This document shows positions 1 to 6,758 of a stretch of 30,460 bases of DNA, piece after piece. The translations under genes were made by a program, and so were the position numbers. The notes below the pieces were generated by a model. It saw only the letters and a list, made by a program, of their open reading frames with translations, searched no databases and was not told the origin of the DNA. The stretch covers positions 1 through 30,460 of the forward strand of contig DDEX01000073.1 in NCBI GenBank assembly GCA_002336845.1. The letters run 5' to 3'. The DNA comes from Rhodobacteraceae bacterium UBA1943 (GTDB lineage: Bacteria; Pseudomonadota; Alphaproteobacteria; Rhodobacterales; Rhodobacteraceae). Within the stretch, counting starts at the first letter, position 1; every line of letters starts with the position of its first letter.

Positions 1-17
1 CTCCGGCAAACCCGGAG
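1..17. repeat. Small GC-rich inverted repeat at the left edge
   Basis: CTCCGG (1-6) and CCGGAG (12-17) flank a 5-base loop. It has no T-tract. It may be part of a hairpin belonging to a gene beyond the window. The role is unknown. Confidence 0.3.
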
Positions 18-26
18 CGGTTCACA

Positions 27-134
27 GGGCTTCGCCCCTCACCCCCTGAGTATTTTCAAAGGTGCAAGAGCAAGCGCGCTCGGCCTGTTTTGCACCTTTC
101 CAAATACTCTCGGGGGTGCGGGGGGCGAAGCGCC
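27..134. repeat. Long imperfect inverted repeat, probable two-way transcription end
   Basis: The left arm (about 27-67) and right arm (about 90-134) are near-complementary over roughly 40 bases. Shared blocks, read on one strand, are GGGGCGAAGC, CACCCCC, GAGTATTT and AAAGGTGCAA, with a 22-base spacer between the arms. Each outer end also folds on itself (GGGCTTCGCCC; GGGGCGAAGCGCCCC). It lies just past the end of the minus-strand UPF0114 gene, so transcripts of that gene could fold into a cruciform-type structure. From memory, similar 'cacccccgagagtattt' blocks are scattered in intergenic regions of Rhodobacteraceae; this was not checked. Confidence 0.6.
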
Positions 135-148
135 CCCGCCGCCGACGG

Positions 149-682
149 TCAATGCTTGTCTGTCTTGGCCGCAAGCCAGTCCATCAGCGCCAGCAGCACC
201 CCCGAGACCACAAAGGTCAGGTGGATTGCCACCATCCACTTCAACGTGGTTTCCGACACTGCATAGCTGCCCTCGTTCTTGCCGAGGCTCATGAACACCT
301 TCAGCAGGTGAATCCCCGAAATCGCCACGATCGAGGCGATCAGCTTCATCTTCAGCCCCGAGAAATCCACCGTGCCCATCCAGTCGGGCCGGTCTTCGTG
401 ATCGGCGATGTCGAACTTCGACACGAAATTCTCATAGCCCGAGAACAGCACAATCAAGAGAAGGTTGGCCGCAAGGCTGAGGTCGATCAGGGTCAGGATC
501 GCCAGAATGGTCTGATCCGGTGTCATGGTCAGAACCTGCGGCGCGTAATAGGCGATTTCCTTGATGAACGTCACCAGCAGCATCGCCAGACTGACAACGA
601 GGCCCAGATACATCGGTGCCATCAGCCAGCGTGCGCCGAACAGGGTCCGTTCAAACCGGGTTTCAATGCTGGGTTTGGTCAT
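149..682 (-). CDS. UPF0114 (YqhA-type) integral membrane protein
   Basis: This encodes a small inner-membrane protein of about 177 residues that resembles the UPF0114/YqhA family. The function of that family is not established. The protein shows three to four hydrophobic segments: two near the N-terminus (LMAPMYLGLVVSLAMLLVTF, then a stretch around ILTLIDLSLAANLLLIVLF), one after the GLKMKLIASIVAISGIHLL motif that is typical of the family, and one near the C-terminus. I chose the ATG at 682 (MTKPSIETRF) because AGG lies 6 bases upstream. An in-frame ATG at 694 would add four residues and has no better ribosome site. The gene follows rpsD on the same strand but is separated from it by an intrinsic terminator, so it probably has its own weak promoter or depends on read-through. 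The long inverted repeat lies just downstream. Confidence 0.8.
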   Translation of the reverse strand: MTKPSIETRFERTLFGARWLMAPMYLGLVVSLAMLLVTFIKEIAYYAPQVLTMTPDQTILAILTLIDLSLAANLLLIVLFSGYENFVSKFDIADHEDRPDWMGTVDFSGLKMKLIASIVAISGIHLLKVFMSLGKNEGSYAVSETTLKWMVAIHLTFVVSGVLLALMDWLAAKTDKH

Positions 683-701
683 GCGCAACCTCATGGTGGG
701 A

Positions 702-734
702 AAAGAAAAAGGCCCGCCTGATATGGCGGGCCTT
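702..734 (-). terminator. Intrinsic terminator of rpsD
   Basis: A perfect 8-base stem, GGCCCGCC (711-718) with GGCGGGCC (725-732), encloses a 6-base loop. On the minus strand it is followed by a T-rich run (complement of 702-710). It sits 25 bases past the rpsD stop codon, which is textbook placement. Confidence 0.85.
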
Positions 735-757
735 CGGAAAACTGCAAGGCGAAAAGA

Positions 758-1378
758 TCAGTTTTTCGCGTAGTATTCGACGACCAGGTTCGGTTCCATC
801 TGAACCGGGTACGGCACGTCCGACAGGCCGGGGGTGCGCACGAACTTGGCGGTCATCTTGTTGTGGTCAACTTCCAGATAGTCCGGCACGTCACGCTCGG
901 TCAGGGCGACGGCTTCCAGCACGATGGCCAGTTGCTTCGACTTCTGGCGAACCTCGATCACGTCGCCTTCCTTCACACGGTAAGAGGCGATGTTCACGCG
1001 CTGGCCATTCACGGTGACATGGCCGTGGTTCACGAACTGACGGGCAGCGAAGATGGTCGGGACGAACTTGGCGCGGTAAACCACAGCGTCCAGACGGCGC
1101 TCCAAGAGGCCCACCAGCATTTCGCCGGTGTCACCCTTCACGCGCTCGGCTTCGCCGTAGATCTTGCGGAACTGCTTTTCGGTCAGGTCGCCGTAGTAGC
1201 CTTTCAGCTTCTGCTTGGCGCGCAACTGCGTACCGAAGTCCGACAGCTTGCCCTTGCGGCGCTGGCCATGCTGGCCGGGGCCGTATTCGCGCTTGTTCAG
1301 CGGCGACTTCGGGCGACCCCAGATGTTCTCGCCCATGCGGCGGTCAATTTTATGTTTGGCAGCGGTGCGTTTGGTCAC
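758..1378 (-). CDS. rpsD: 30S ribosomal protein S4
   Basis: S4 is a primary 16S rRNA-binding protein that nucleates assembly of the 30S body. The 206-residue length is usual for the family. The N-terminal part carries the conserved RRMGENIWGRPKSP and YGPGQHGQRRKGKLSD regions. The S4 RNA-binding fold covers roughly residues 95-155 (RRLDAVVYRAKF, ARQFVNHGHVTVNG). The protein ends in VVEYYAKN. It contains no cysteine, so this is the zinc-free form of S4. Translation starts at GTG (1378), with AAGGAGA about 6 bases upstream. As is common in alphaproteobacteria, rpsD is not inside the alpha operon. It stands alone between a DUF1489 gene and a UPF0114 gene, with its own promoter (1556-1583) and terminator (702-734). 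The roughly 170-base leader contains hairpins that might serve S4 autoregulation; that is inference. Confidence 0.97.
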   Translation of the reverse strand: MTKRTAAKHKIDRRMGENIWGRPKSPLNKREYGPGQHGQRRKGKLSDFGTQLRAKQKLKGYYGDLTEKQFRKIYGEAERVKGDTGEMLVGLLERRLDAVVYRAKFVPTIFAARQFVNHGHVTVNGQRVNIASYRVKEGDVIEVRQKSKQLAIVLEAVALTERDVPDYLEVDHNKMTAKFVRTPGLSDVPYPVQMEPNLVVEYYAKN

Positions 1379-1412
1379 GGCTGATCTCCTTCGTTATTCC
1401 AGCTTTCGGCTT

Positions 1413-1441
1413 GCCCGAAAACCGGTTCCCACTTTTCGGGC
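1413..1441. repeat. Palindromic element in the rpsD leader
   Basis: GCCCGAAAA (1413-1421) and TTTTCGGGC (1433-1441) form a perfect 9-base stem around an 11-base loop that contains CCGGTT. It lies 35 bases upstream of the rpsD start codon, within the transcribed leader if the predicted promoter is right. From memory, palindromes with 'gaaaaccggttcccacttttcgg' are dispersed in many alphaproteobacterial genomes, so it may be a repeat and not an S4-specific control site. Confidence 0.6.
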
Positions 1442-1523
1442 CTCAGCCCGGCGAAGGGCGTTGTCCTTTTCCCTTTCGGGCGACAGGCATCCCCTTGCGG
1501 GGGCCACCAACACCAATGAACAG

Positions 1524-1545
1524 TCCCCGAAGTTGCCCTCGGGGA
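1524..1545 (-). promoter_or_regulatory. Hairpin near the 5' end of the rpsD leader
   Basis: TCCCCGA (1524-1530) and TCGGGGA (1539-1545) form a 7-base stem with an 8-base loop. It lies 11 bases downstream of the predicted -10 box of rpsD, so it would be at or very near the 5' end of the transcript. It could stabilise the message or take part in S4 feedback; neither is shown by the sequence alone. Confidence 0.4.
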
Positions 1546-1555
1546 CCGTGGCGCG

Positions 1556-1583
1556 CTTATAGACACGGATTCGGCGGAGTCAA
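1556..1583 (-). promoter_or_regulatory. Sigma-70 type promoter of rpsD, containing two GANTC sites
   Basis: On the minus strand, TTGACT (complement of 1578-1583) and TATAAG (complement of 1556-1561) are separated by 16 bases. This is a strong housekeeping promoter just after the stop codon of the upstream DUF1489 gene. Two CcrM methylation motifs lie inside it: GATTC at 1568-1572 in the spacer, and GAGTC at 1577-1581 overlapping the -35 box. Confidence 0.65.
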
Positions 1584-1586
1584 CAG

Positions 1587-2015
1587 CTAGCGCAGGCCAA
1601 TTTCGGCCAGGGCCTGCGCCAGGGCGGGTGGCAACGTATCATCCAGCGCCCGACCATTTGGCAGGTCGCGCGGGCTTTCCGCAGGGTCTAGGTAGCGCCA
1701 GCCCTGAAACGGGCGGCGGGGGGCGGCCTCGGTGCGCACCACCTCGCGGTCAAGCACGATGGCGCAGCGTTCGATCCCGTCCGATCCGCGGCGTGGTTCC
1801 AGCCCGACAATCCGCTGGCGACACAGCACCGCACCCTTGACCACCCAGTAAAGGCTGCCACCTGCAAGCACCTCATCCGCGCGCTTGGGCCACATGCGGG
1901 TGATATGTTCCGCCGTGCCGGGCGCCCAACGGTCGGCGTTCTGTTCCTGCCATTGCAACAGGTCTTCCACGCTTTCGGCACCGACGCAGAGCTTGAGGAT
2001 ATTCAGATGGGTCAC
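1587..2015 (-). CDS. DUF1489 family protein
   Basis: The product is about 142 residues and matches the small DUF1489 family found mainly in alphaproteobacteria. Its function is unknown. Recognisable features are the N-terminus THLNILKLCVGAESVEDL, the WAPGTAEHITRMWPKRADE segment, and the WVVKGAVLCRQRIVGLEP core. There is no signal peptide or membrane segment, so it is probably cytoplasmic. I chose the GTG at 2015, which has AGGAGA about 9 bases upstream. A longer reading frame to 2132 would run into the nrdJ promoter, and its extra residues do not look like the family. The gene is divergent from nrdJ, with about 115 bases between the two starts. It ends just before the rpsD promoter. Confidence 0.8.
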   Translation of the reverse strand: MTHLNILKLCVGAESVEDLLQWQEQNADRWAPGTAEHITRMWPKRADEVLAGGSLYWVVKGAVLCRQRIVGLEPRRGSDGIERCAIVLDREVVRTEAAPRRPFQGWRYLDPAESPRDLPNGRALDDTLPPALAQALAEIGLR

Positions 2016-2061
2016 GACTCGGGTTCTCCTGCCGCAAAGGATAGTCTTGGGTGAGCGGACT

Positions 2062-2080
2062 TCAAGTTGACCCGACTTGA
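2062..2080. promoter_or_regulatory. Inverted repeat overlapping the nrdJ -35 box
   Basis: TCAAGT (2062-2067) and ACTTGA (2075-2080) are separated by 7 bases and overlap the predicted -35 hexamer. The position fits a repressor or activator site shared by the divergent nrdJ and DUF1489 genes. It does not resemble the NrdR box I know. The regulator is unknown. Confidence 0.4.
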
Positions 2081-2095
2081 CATGGGGCGTATCTT
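2067..2095 (+). promoter_or_regulatory. Predicted sigma-70 promoter of nrdJ
   Basis: TTGACC (2067-2072) and TATCTT (2090-2095) are separated by 17 bases. The start of transcription would fall near 2102, giving a leader of only about 30 bases before the TTG start. That is too short for a cobalamin riboswitch. Confidence 0.5.
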
Positions 2096-2131
2096 GGGCG
2101 TTCCGCAGGAACGCCCACAAGGAATATCCCA

Positions 2132-4402
2132 TTGACCGCCTTCACTACGCCTATAGCCGAACAAATCTGGGATATGAAGTATCGCCTGAAAGAGGCGGAC
2201 GGCACCCCGATCGACGGCTCGGTCGAGGATAGCTGGCATCGCATTGCCCGTGCGCTGGCGGTGGTGGAAAAGAACCCGGCAGAGTGGGAGCCCAAGTTCT
2301 ACAAGGCGCTGGAGGGGTTCAAGTTCCTGCCCGCAGGCCGCATCACCGCAGGCGCGGGCACGGGCCGGAATGTCACCCTGTTCAACTGCTTTGTCATGGG
2401 CACCATCCCCGATTCGATGGGCGGCATTTTCGATGCGCTGAAAGAGGCCGCACTGACCATGCAGCAGGGCGGCGGCATCGGTTACGATTTCAGCACCATC
2501 CGCCCGCGCGGAGCCGAGGTGAAGGGCGTGGCGGCCGATGCCTCTGGCCCGCTGTCGTTCATGGATGTGTGGGATGCGATGTGCCGCACCATCATGTCGG
2601 CCGGTTCGCGCCGGGGCGCGATGATGGCCACCATGCGCTGCGATCACCCGGATGTGGAGCAATTCATCGAAGCCAAGAAAGACCCGGCCCGGCTGCGCAT
2701 GTTCAACCTGTCGGTCCTGATCACCGATCCCTTCATGGATGCGGTCAAGGCCGATGGCCCGTGGGAACTGACCTTCGACGGCAAGGTTTATAAAACCGTG
2801 CAGGCGCGCGATCTGTGGAACCGGATCATGCGCAACACCTATGATTTCGCCGAGCCGGGCGTGATCTTCATCGACCGCATCAACAAGATGAACAACCTTG
2901 GCTATGCCGAGACCATTGCCGCGACGAACCCCTGCGGTGAGCAGCCCCTGCCGCCCTATGGCGCCTGCCTGCTGGGGTCGATCAACCTGCCGACGCTGGT
3001 CACGGGGGCCTTCACCGACAAGGCCGAACTGGACCTTGCCGCACTTGATGACCTTGTGCGCACCGCCGTGCGGATGATGGACAATACTGTCGATGCCAGC
3101 CGCTTCCCGCTGGACCAGCAGGCGCAGGAGGCCGCCGCCAAGCGCCGGATCGGCCTTGGCGTCACCGGCCTTGCCGATGCGCTGCTGATGCTGGGCCTGC
3201 GCTATGGCTCGGATGAGGGTGCTGCGCAAACCGACGCCTGGATGCACGCGATCGCGCGGTCGTCCTACCTTGCCTCGGTTGATCTGGCGCGCGAAAAGGG
3301 CGCCTTCCCGCTGTTCGACGCCAAGGGCTTCCTCGCCTCGGGCAACATGGCCCGCATGGATGCCGATGTGCGCGACGCCGTTGCCAAGCACGGTATCCGC
3401 AATGCCCTGCTGACCTCGGTTGCTCCCACCGGCACCATTTCGCTTTATGCCGGTAACGTGTCTTCGGGGATCGAGCCGGTCTTCGCCTATGCCTATACCC
3501 GCAAGGTTCTGCAAAAGGACGGCAGCCGCACCGAAGAGGAAGTGGTCGATTACGCCGTCCGCCTGTGGCGGGAACTCAAGGGCGACGCCCCCCTGCCCGA
3601 CTATTTCGTCAACGCCCAGACCCTGCCGCCGCTTGACCATGTGAAGATGCAGGCCGCAGCGCAGAAATGGATCGATTCCTCGATTTCGAAAACCATCAAC
3701 TGCCCCGAAGATATCTCCTTCGATGATTTCAAAGAGGTCTATATGGCCGCCTGGGATCAGGGCTGCAAAGGCTGCACCACCTATCGCCCCAATGCTGTGA
3801 CGGGTTCGGTTCTGACGGTTTCGGAAAAGGCCGAAACGCCGGTGGCAGCCCAGCCGCAGACGGGGGGCGAGGTGGTTTACCTCTCCGAACCGCTGGACCG
3901 TCCGGCGGCACTGGAGGGCCAGACCTACAAGGTCAAATGGCCGGGCAGCGAACACGCGCTTTACATCACCATCAACGACATCGTCATCGCCGGCCACCGC
4001 CGCCCGTTCGAGGTGTTCATCAACTCCAAGAACATGGAGCATTTCGCCTGGACCGTCGCCCTGACCCGGATGATCAGCGCGGTCTTCCGCCGCGGCGGCG
4101 ACATTTCCTTCGTGGTGGAAGAACTGAAAGCCGTGTTCGACCCGCGCGGCGGCGCCTGGATGGAAGGGCGCTACATCCCCTCGATCCTGGCTGCCATCGG
4201 CGGGGTGATCGAGCGGCACCTGATTTCCATCGGCTTTATCGAGGGCGAGGGCATGGGCCTGAAATCCGACCCCAAGGCCGAAGTGATGGTGGTGGGCGAA
4301 ACCCCGCGCGGCAAGGCCTGCCCGTCCTGCGGCAGCTATGCGATGGTGATGAAAGAAGGCTGCATGACCTGCACCGACTGCGGGCATTCGAAATGTGGGT
4401 GA
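2132..4402 (+). CDS. nrdJ: Adenosylcobalamin-dependent (class II) ribonucleotide reductase
   Basis: The enzyme reduces ribonucleotides to deoxyribonucleotides, using a radical made from adenosylcobalamin, so it works with or without oxygen. The 756-residue protein shows the class II core: first redox cysteine in FNCF (Cys86); a glycine-rich segment LTMQQGGGIGYDFSTIRPRG; the catalytic motif NPCGE (Asn266, Cys268, Glu270); the phosphate-binding APTGTISL (431-438); and a C-terminal cysteine-rich tail beginning at CPSC (730-733) and ending CGHSKCG, which can both bind zinc and regenerate the active-site disulfide. The start is TTG, supported by AAGGAA about 7 bases upstream and by the usual N-terminus ending in IWDMKYRLK; the next ATG (2174) would remove part of it. 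The gene is monocistronic. Its stop lies 4 bases from the 3' end of a convergent tRNA-Leu, and no intrinsic terminator is visible between them. Confidence 0.95.
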   Translation: MTAFTTPIAEQIWDMKYRLKEADGTPIDGSVEDSWHRIARALAVVEKNPAEWEPKFYKALEGFKFLPAGRITAGAGTGRNVTLFNCFVMGTIPDSMGGIFDALKEAALTMQQGGGIGYDFSTIRPRGAEVKGVAADASGPLSFMDVWDAMCRTIMSAGSRRGAMMATMRCDHPDVEQFIEAKKDPARLRMFNLSVLITDPFMDAVKADGPWELTFDGKVYKTVQARDLWNRIMRNTYDFAEPGVIFIDRINKMNNLGYAETIAATNPCGEQPLPPYGACLLGSINLPTLVTGAFTDKAELDLAALDDLVRTAVRMMDNTVDASRFPLDQQAQEAAAKRRIGLGVTGLADALLMLGLRYGSDEGAAQTDAWMHAIARSSYLASVDLAREKGAFPLFDAKGFLASGNMARMDADVRDAVAKHGIRNALLTSVAPTGTISLYAGNVSSGIEPVFAYAYTRKVLQKDGSRTEEEVVDYAVRLWRELKGDAPLPDYFVNAQTLPPLDHVKMQAAAQKWIDSSISKTINCPEDISFDDFKEVYMAAWDQGCKGCTTYRPNAVTGSVLTVSEKAETPVAAQPQTGGEVVYLSEPLDRPAALEGQTYKVKWPGSEHALYITINDIVIAGHRRPFEVFINSKNMEHFAWTVALTRMISAVFRRGGDISFVVEELKAVFDPRGGAWMEGRYIPSILAAIGGVIERHLISIGFIEGEGMGLKSDPKAEVMVVGETPRGKACPSCGSYAMVMKEGCMTCTDCGHSKCG

Positions 4403-4406
4403 CCTC

Positions 4407-4490
4407 TGGTGCCCGCGGCCGGACTTGAACCGGCACGCCTTGCGGCTAGGGATTTTAAGTCCCCTGCGTCTACCATTCCACCACGCGGGC
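4407..4490 (-). tRNA. tRNA-Leu, anticodon UAA
   Basis: The minus strand folds as a complete class II tRNA. The acceptor stem is GCCCGCG (4490-4484) with CGCGGGC (4417-4411). There is a long variable arm (CTAGCCGCAAGGCGT region), a T-arm with GGTTCAAGTCC, and an encoded CCA at 4409-4407. The anticodon loop CTTAAAA (4459-4453) places UAA at 4457-4455, which reads UUA and UUG leucine codons. These codons are rare in a high-GC genome. It is convergent with nrdJ. Confidence 0.95.
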
Positions 4491-4767
4491 CCAGAGTGGT
4501 GACCATATCCGGGTCGTGCGGCGGGGAAAAGGGTGGGTGTGTCGAACGACCTTGTGGACGAAATCCTGACCCTCCGGGGGGCAGCGCGGGCTTCGGGAAA
4601 GAACGGGGCAGTCCGCATTGGCCGGGCTTGACGGACGCGACCCTTGAGCTGGGCGCTTCCCCTCCCCTGGTGGGAGGGGAGAGGGGCGGGGGAAGGCGCG
4701 CGGCGGGAAGCCCGTTGCCCGAAACGACCAAGGCAAGCGCCCCCAGCCCGTCCTGACCCGAAAAGGC
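4491..4767. other. Intergenic stretch with a GC-rich hairpin
   Basis: These 277 bases separate the 5' end of tRNA-Leu from the end of the PAS-LuxR gene, both on the minus strand. The part next to the tRNA should hold its promoter; a GATATG-like -10 is possible on the minus strand, but I see no convincing -35. CCCCTCCC (4659-4666) and GGGAGGGG (4672-4679) form an 8-base stem, with CTTCCCC and GGGGAAG outside them forming further pairs. No T-tract follows. I see no credible gene. Confidence 0.5.
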
Positions 4768-5325
4768 CTAGCCCGCGCCCACGCCAGACAACAGCCGGCT
4801 GACCAGCTCGGCGCTGTTTCGCACCTTGGTCTTGCGGATCATGTTGGCGCGGTGCACCTCGACCGTGCGGGGCGAACAGGCCAGCGCCAGCGCGATTTCC
4901 TTCGAGGTAAAGCCGTTCACCAGATAGCGGGCGATGCGCTTTTCGGTGGCGGTCAGGTGGCTTTCCGGCCCAGCCTGCCCCTCGACCGGGCGATAGGTCC
5001 AGATCGCCAGCCGCTGCGGGTCGGCGCGGTCCAGCGCGGTGCCCCGCGCCTCCATCCACAGCACCTGCCCATCCTTGCGGCGCATGAACCGCTCGTCATG
5101 GTAAACGGCGGTTTCCTGCATCGCCTGCCGGGCGCGGGCGCCGATGACTTCATAATCGGTCTGGCCGGGGTAAAGCAGGCGGATCGACTGGCCCTCCAGC
5201 TCCTTTGGCGACCAGCCGAACACCGCCTCTACCCGCAGGTTGGCGCGCAGGATCACGCGGTCGGCCAGGATCAGCGTGGCGTCGGGGGCGTGCTGGAACC
5301 CCAGCCGCTCAAGGTCGCGCATCAT
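4768..5325 (-). CDS. PAS domain LuxR-type transcriptional regulator
   Basis: The 185-residue protein has a PAS sensor domain at about residues 12-115 (VFGWSPKELEGQSIRLLYPG, then MRRKDGQVLWMEARG). A LuxR/NarL helix-turn-helix follows at about 124-182, with LTATEKRIARYLVNGFTSKEIA and the recognition helix around SPRTVEVHRANMIRKT. It lacks a receiver domain, so it probably senses a ligand or redox state directly through PAS. It is divergent from the CoA-transferase operon, and the shared region holds clear inverted repeats, so regulation of that operon and of itself is likely. Two adjacent ATG codons (5325 and 5322) could start it; AGGG fits the second better by spacing. The inducer cannot be told from the sequence. 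Ketone bodies, acetoacetate or short acyl-CoAs are plausible from the neighbours only. Confidence 0.85.
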   Translation of the reverse strand: MMRDLERLGFQHAPDATLILADRVILRANLRVEAVFGWSPKELEGQSIRLLYPGQTDYEVIGARARQAMQETAVYHDERFMRRKDGQVLWMEARGTALDRADPQRLAIWTYRPVEGQAGPESHLTATEKRIARYLVNGFTSKEIALALACSPRTVEVHRANMIRKTKVRNSAELVSRLLSGVGAG

Positions 5326-5331
5326 GCCCTC

Positions 5332-5349
5332 TACTTAGCTCTCTAAGTA
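5332..5349. promoter_or_regulatory. Probable operator of the PAS-LuxR regulator
   Basis: TACTTAG (5332-5338) and CTAAGTA (5343-5349) form a perfect 7-base inverted repeat around a 4-base centre. It lies immediately upstream of the regulator and about 80 bases upstream of scoA. NarL/FixJ-type proteins bind short inverted repeats of this length, so it is the best candidate site for the neighbouring regulator. Confidence 0.55.
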
Positions 5350-5356
5350 TTCTTAC

Positions 5357-5390
5357 GGATGGTGCCTGCCATGGCAATCTTTCACCATCC
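5357..5390. promoter_or_regulatory. Nested inverted repeats upstream of scoA
   Basis: GGATGGTG (5357-5364) and CACCATCC (5383-5390) form an 8-base inverted repeat. Between them lies the perfect 10-base palindrome TGCCATGGCA (5367-5376). The block sits 37 bases before the scoA start. It could be a leader hairpin or a second operator. Confidence 0.45.
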
Positions 5391-5426
5391 GCGCGACCGA
5401 CATTTCGCGTCGGGAGGAGCTTGCCG

Positions 5427-6128
5427 ATGAAGAAAATCTACCCCGATGCCAAGGCGGCGCTGGATGGCCTGCTGTTTGATGGCATGACGATTGCCGCCGG
5501 GGGCTTTGGCCTGTGCGGTATTCCCGAACTGCTGATTGCCGCGATCCGCGATGCGGGCACCAAGGATCTGACCATCGCCTCGAACAACGCGGGCGTTGAC
5601 GGGTTCGGCCTTGGCGTGTTGCTGGCGACCAAGCAGGTGAAGAAAATGATTTCGTCCTATGTGGGCGAGAATGCCGAATTCATGCGCCAGTATCTGTCGG
5701 GCGAGCTGGAGCTGGAATTCAACCCACAAGGCACGCTGGCCGAACGGCTGCGGGCGGGCGGCGCGGGGATTGCGGGCTTTTACACCCGGACCGGCGTGGG
5801 CACGGTGATTGCCGATGGCAAGGAAATCAAGACCTTCAACGGCAAGGACTATGTGCTGGAAACCGGCATCGTCACCGATATTTCCATCGTCAAGGCGTGG
5901 AAGGCCGATCCGTCGGGCAACCTCGTCTTCCGCAAGACGGCGCGCAACTTCAACCCGCCCGCCGCGACCGCCGGCAAGGTCTGCATCGCCGAGGTCGAGG
6001 AAATCGTGCCGCTGGGGTCGTTGGACCCCGACAGCATTCACCTGCCCGGCATCTATGTGCATCGCCTGATCAAGGGCGCTCATGAAAAACGCATCGAACA
6101 GCGGACTGTCCGCAAGCGGGAGGCTTGA
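5427..6128 (+). CDS. scoA: 3-oxoacid CoA-transferase, subunit A
   Basis: This is the alpha subunit of a family I CoA-transferase that moves CoA between succinyl-CoA (or another acyl-CoA) and acetoacetate or a related 3-oxoacid. It acts in the cytoplasm in ketone-body or short-chain acid use. The 233-residue protein opens with the typical DGMTIAAGGFGLCGIPELL segment and carries SNNAGVDGFGLGVLL and the ELEFNPQGTLAERLRAGGAG region. The start at 5427 has GGGAGGAG about 8 bases upstream. Longer frames beginning before this point run through the regulatory region and are not supported. It is followed after 3 bases by subunit B. The succinyl-CoA:acetoacetate type is more likely than AtoDA because of the closeness of these motifs to SCOT; substrate choice is inferred. 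Confidence 0.93.
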   Translation: MKKIYPDAKAALDGLLFDGMTIAAGGFGLCGIPELLIAAIRDAGTKDLTIASNNAGVDGFGLGVLLATKQVKKMISSYVGENAEFMRQYLSGELELEFNPQGTLAERLRAGGAGIAGFYTRTGVGTVIADGKEIKTFNGKDYVLETGIVTDISIVKAWKADPSGNLVFRKTARNFNPPAATAGKVCIAEVEEIVPLGSLDPDSIHLPGIYVHRLIKGAHEKRIEQRTVRKREA

Positions 6129-6131
6129 TCC

Positions 6132-6758
6132 ATGTGGGACCGCAACCAGATGGCGGCACGGGCCGCACAAGAGCTGCAAGACGGCTGGTATGTGAACCTT
6201 GGCATCGGGATTCCGACGCTGGTTTCCAACTATATCCCCGAGGGCGTCGAGGTCACGCTGCAATCGGAAAACGGCATGTTGGGCATGGGCCCCTTCCCCT
6301 ATGAGGGCGAGGAAGACCCCGATCTTATCAACGCGGGCAAGCAGACCATCACCGAACTGCCCCAGACCGCCTATTTCGATTCTGCTCAGTCTTTCGCCAT
6401 GATCCGCGGCGGCAAGATCGCCATGGCGATCCTTGGCGCGATGGAGGTGGCCGAGAACGGCGACCTTGCGAACTGGATGATCCCGGGCAAGCTGGTGAAA
6501 GGCATGGGCGGGGCCATGGACCTTGTGGCTGGCGTCGGTCGTGTCGTGGTGGTGATGGACCACACCTCGAAGCACGGCGAATCGAAGGTGCTGAAGGCCT
6601 GCACCCTGCCCTTGACCGGCAAGGGCGTGGTTGACCGCATCATCACCAATCTGGGCGTGCTGGATGTGGTGCCGGGCGGCCTGAAGATCGTCGATCTGGC
6701 CGATGGCGTGACCGAAGCCGAGCTGCGCGCCGCAACGGAGGCCACGATCGTTGACTGA
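6132..6758 (+). CDS. scoB: 3-oxoacid CoA-transferase, subunit B
   Basis: This is the beta subunit, which holds the catalytic glutamate. The 208-residue protein contains LGIGIPTLVSNYIP and then QSENGMLGMGPFP, where Glu46 would form the glutamyl-CoA thioester. The GAMEVAENGDLANWMIPGK region and a C-terminal LGVLDVVPGGLKIVDLADG also match the family. GGGAGG lies about 8 bases before the ATG, inside the end of scoA. The two subunits would assemble as an A2B2 or similar complex. The last 8 bases overlap the start of a small GNAT gene, so that protein is probably made from the same message. Confidence 0.93.
   Translation: MWDRNQMAARAAQELQDGWYVNLGIGIPTLVSNYIPEGVEVTLQSENGMLGMGPFPYEGEEDPDLINAGKQTITELPQTAYFDSAQSFAMIRGGKIAMAILGAMEVAENGDLANWMIPGKLVKGMGGAMDLVAGVGRVVVVMDHTSKHGESKVLKACTLPLTGKGVVDRIITNLGVLDVVPGGLKIVDLADGVTEAELRAATEATIVD

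Noticed and set aside
2016..2131. Cobalamin riboswitch before nrdJ
   Set aside because: The space is about 115 bases, shared with a divergent gene, and the predicted leader is about 30 bases. No B12-box-like sequence was seen.
2012..5059. Very long minus-strand open frame opposite nrdJ
   Set aside because: It is a shadow of the high-GC coding frame of nrdJ, runs through a tRNA and part of the PAS-LuxR gene, and shows no recognisable domain.
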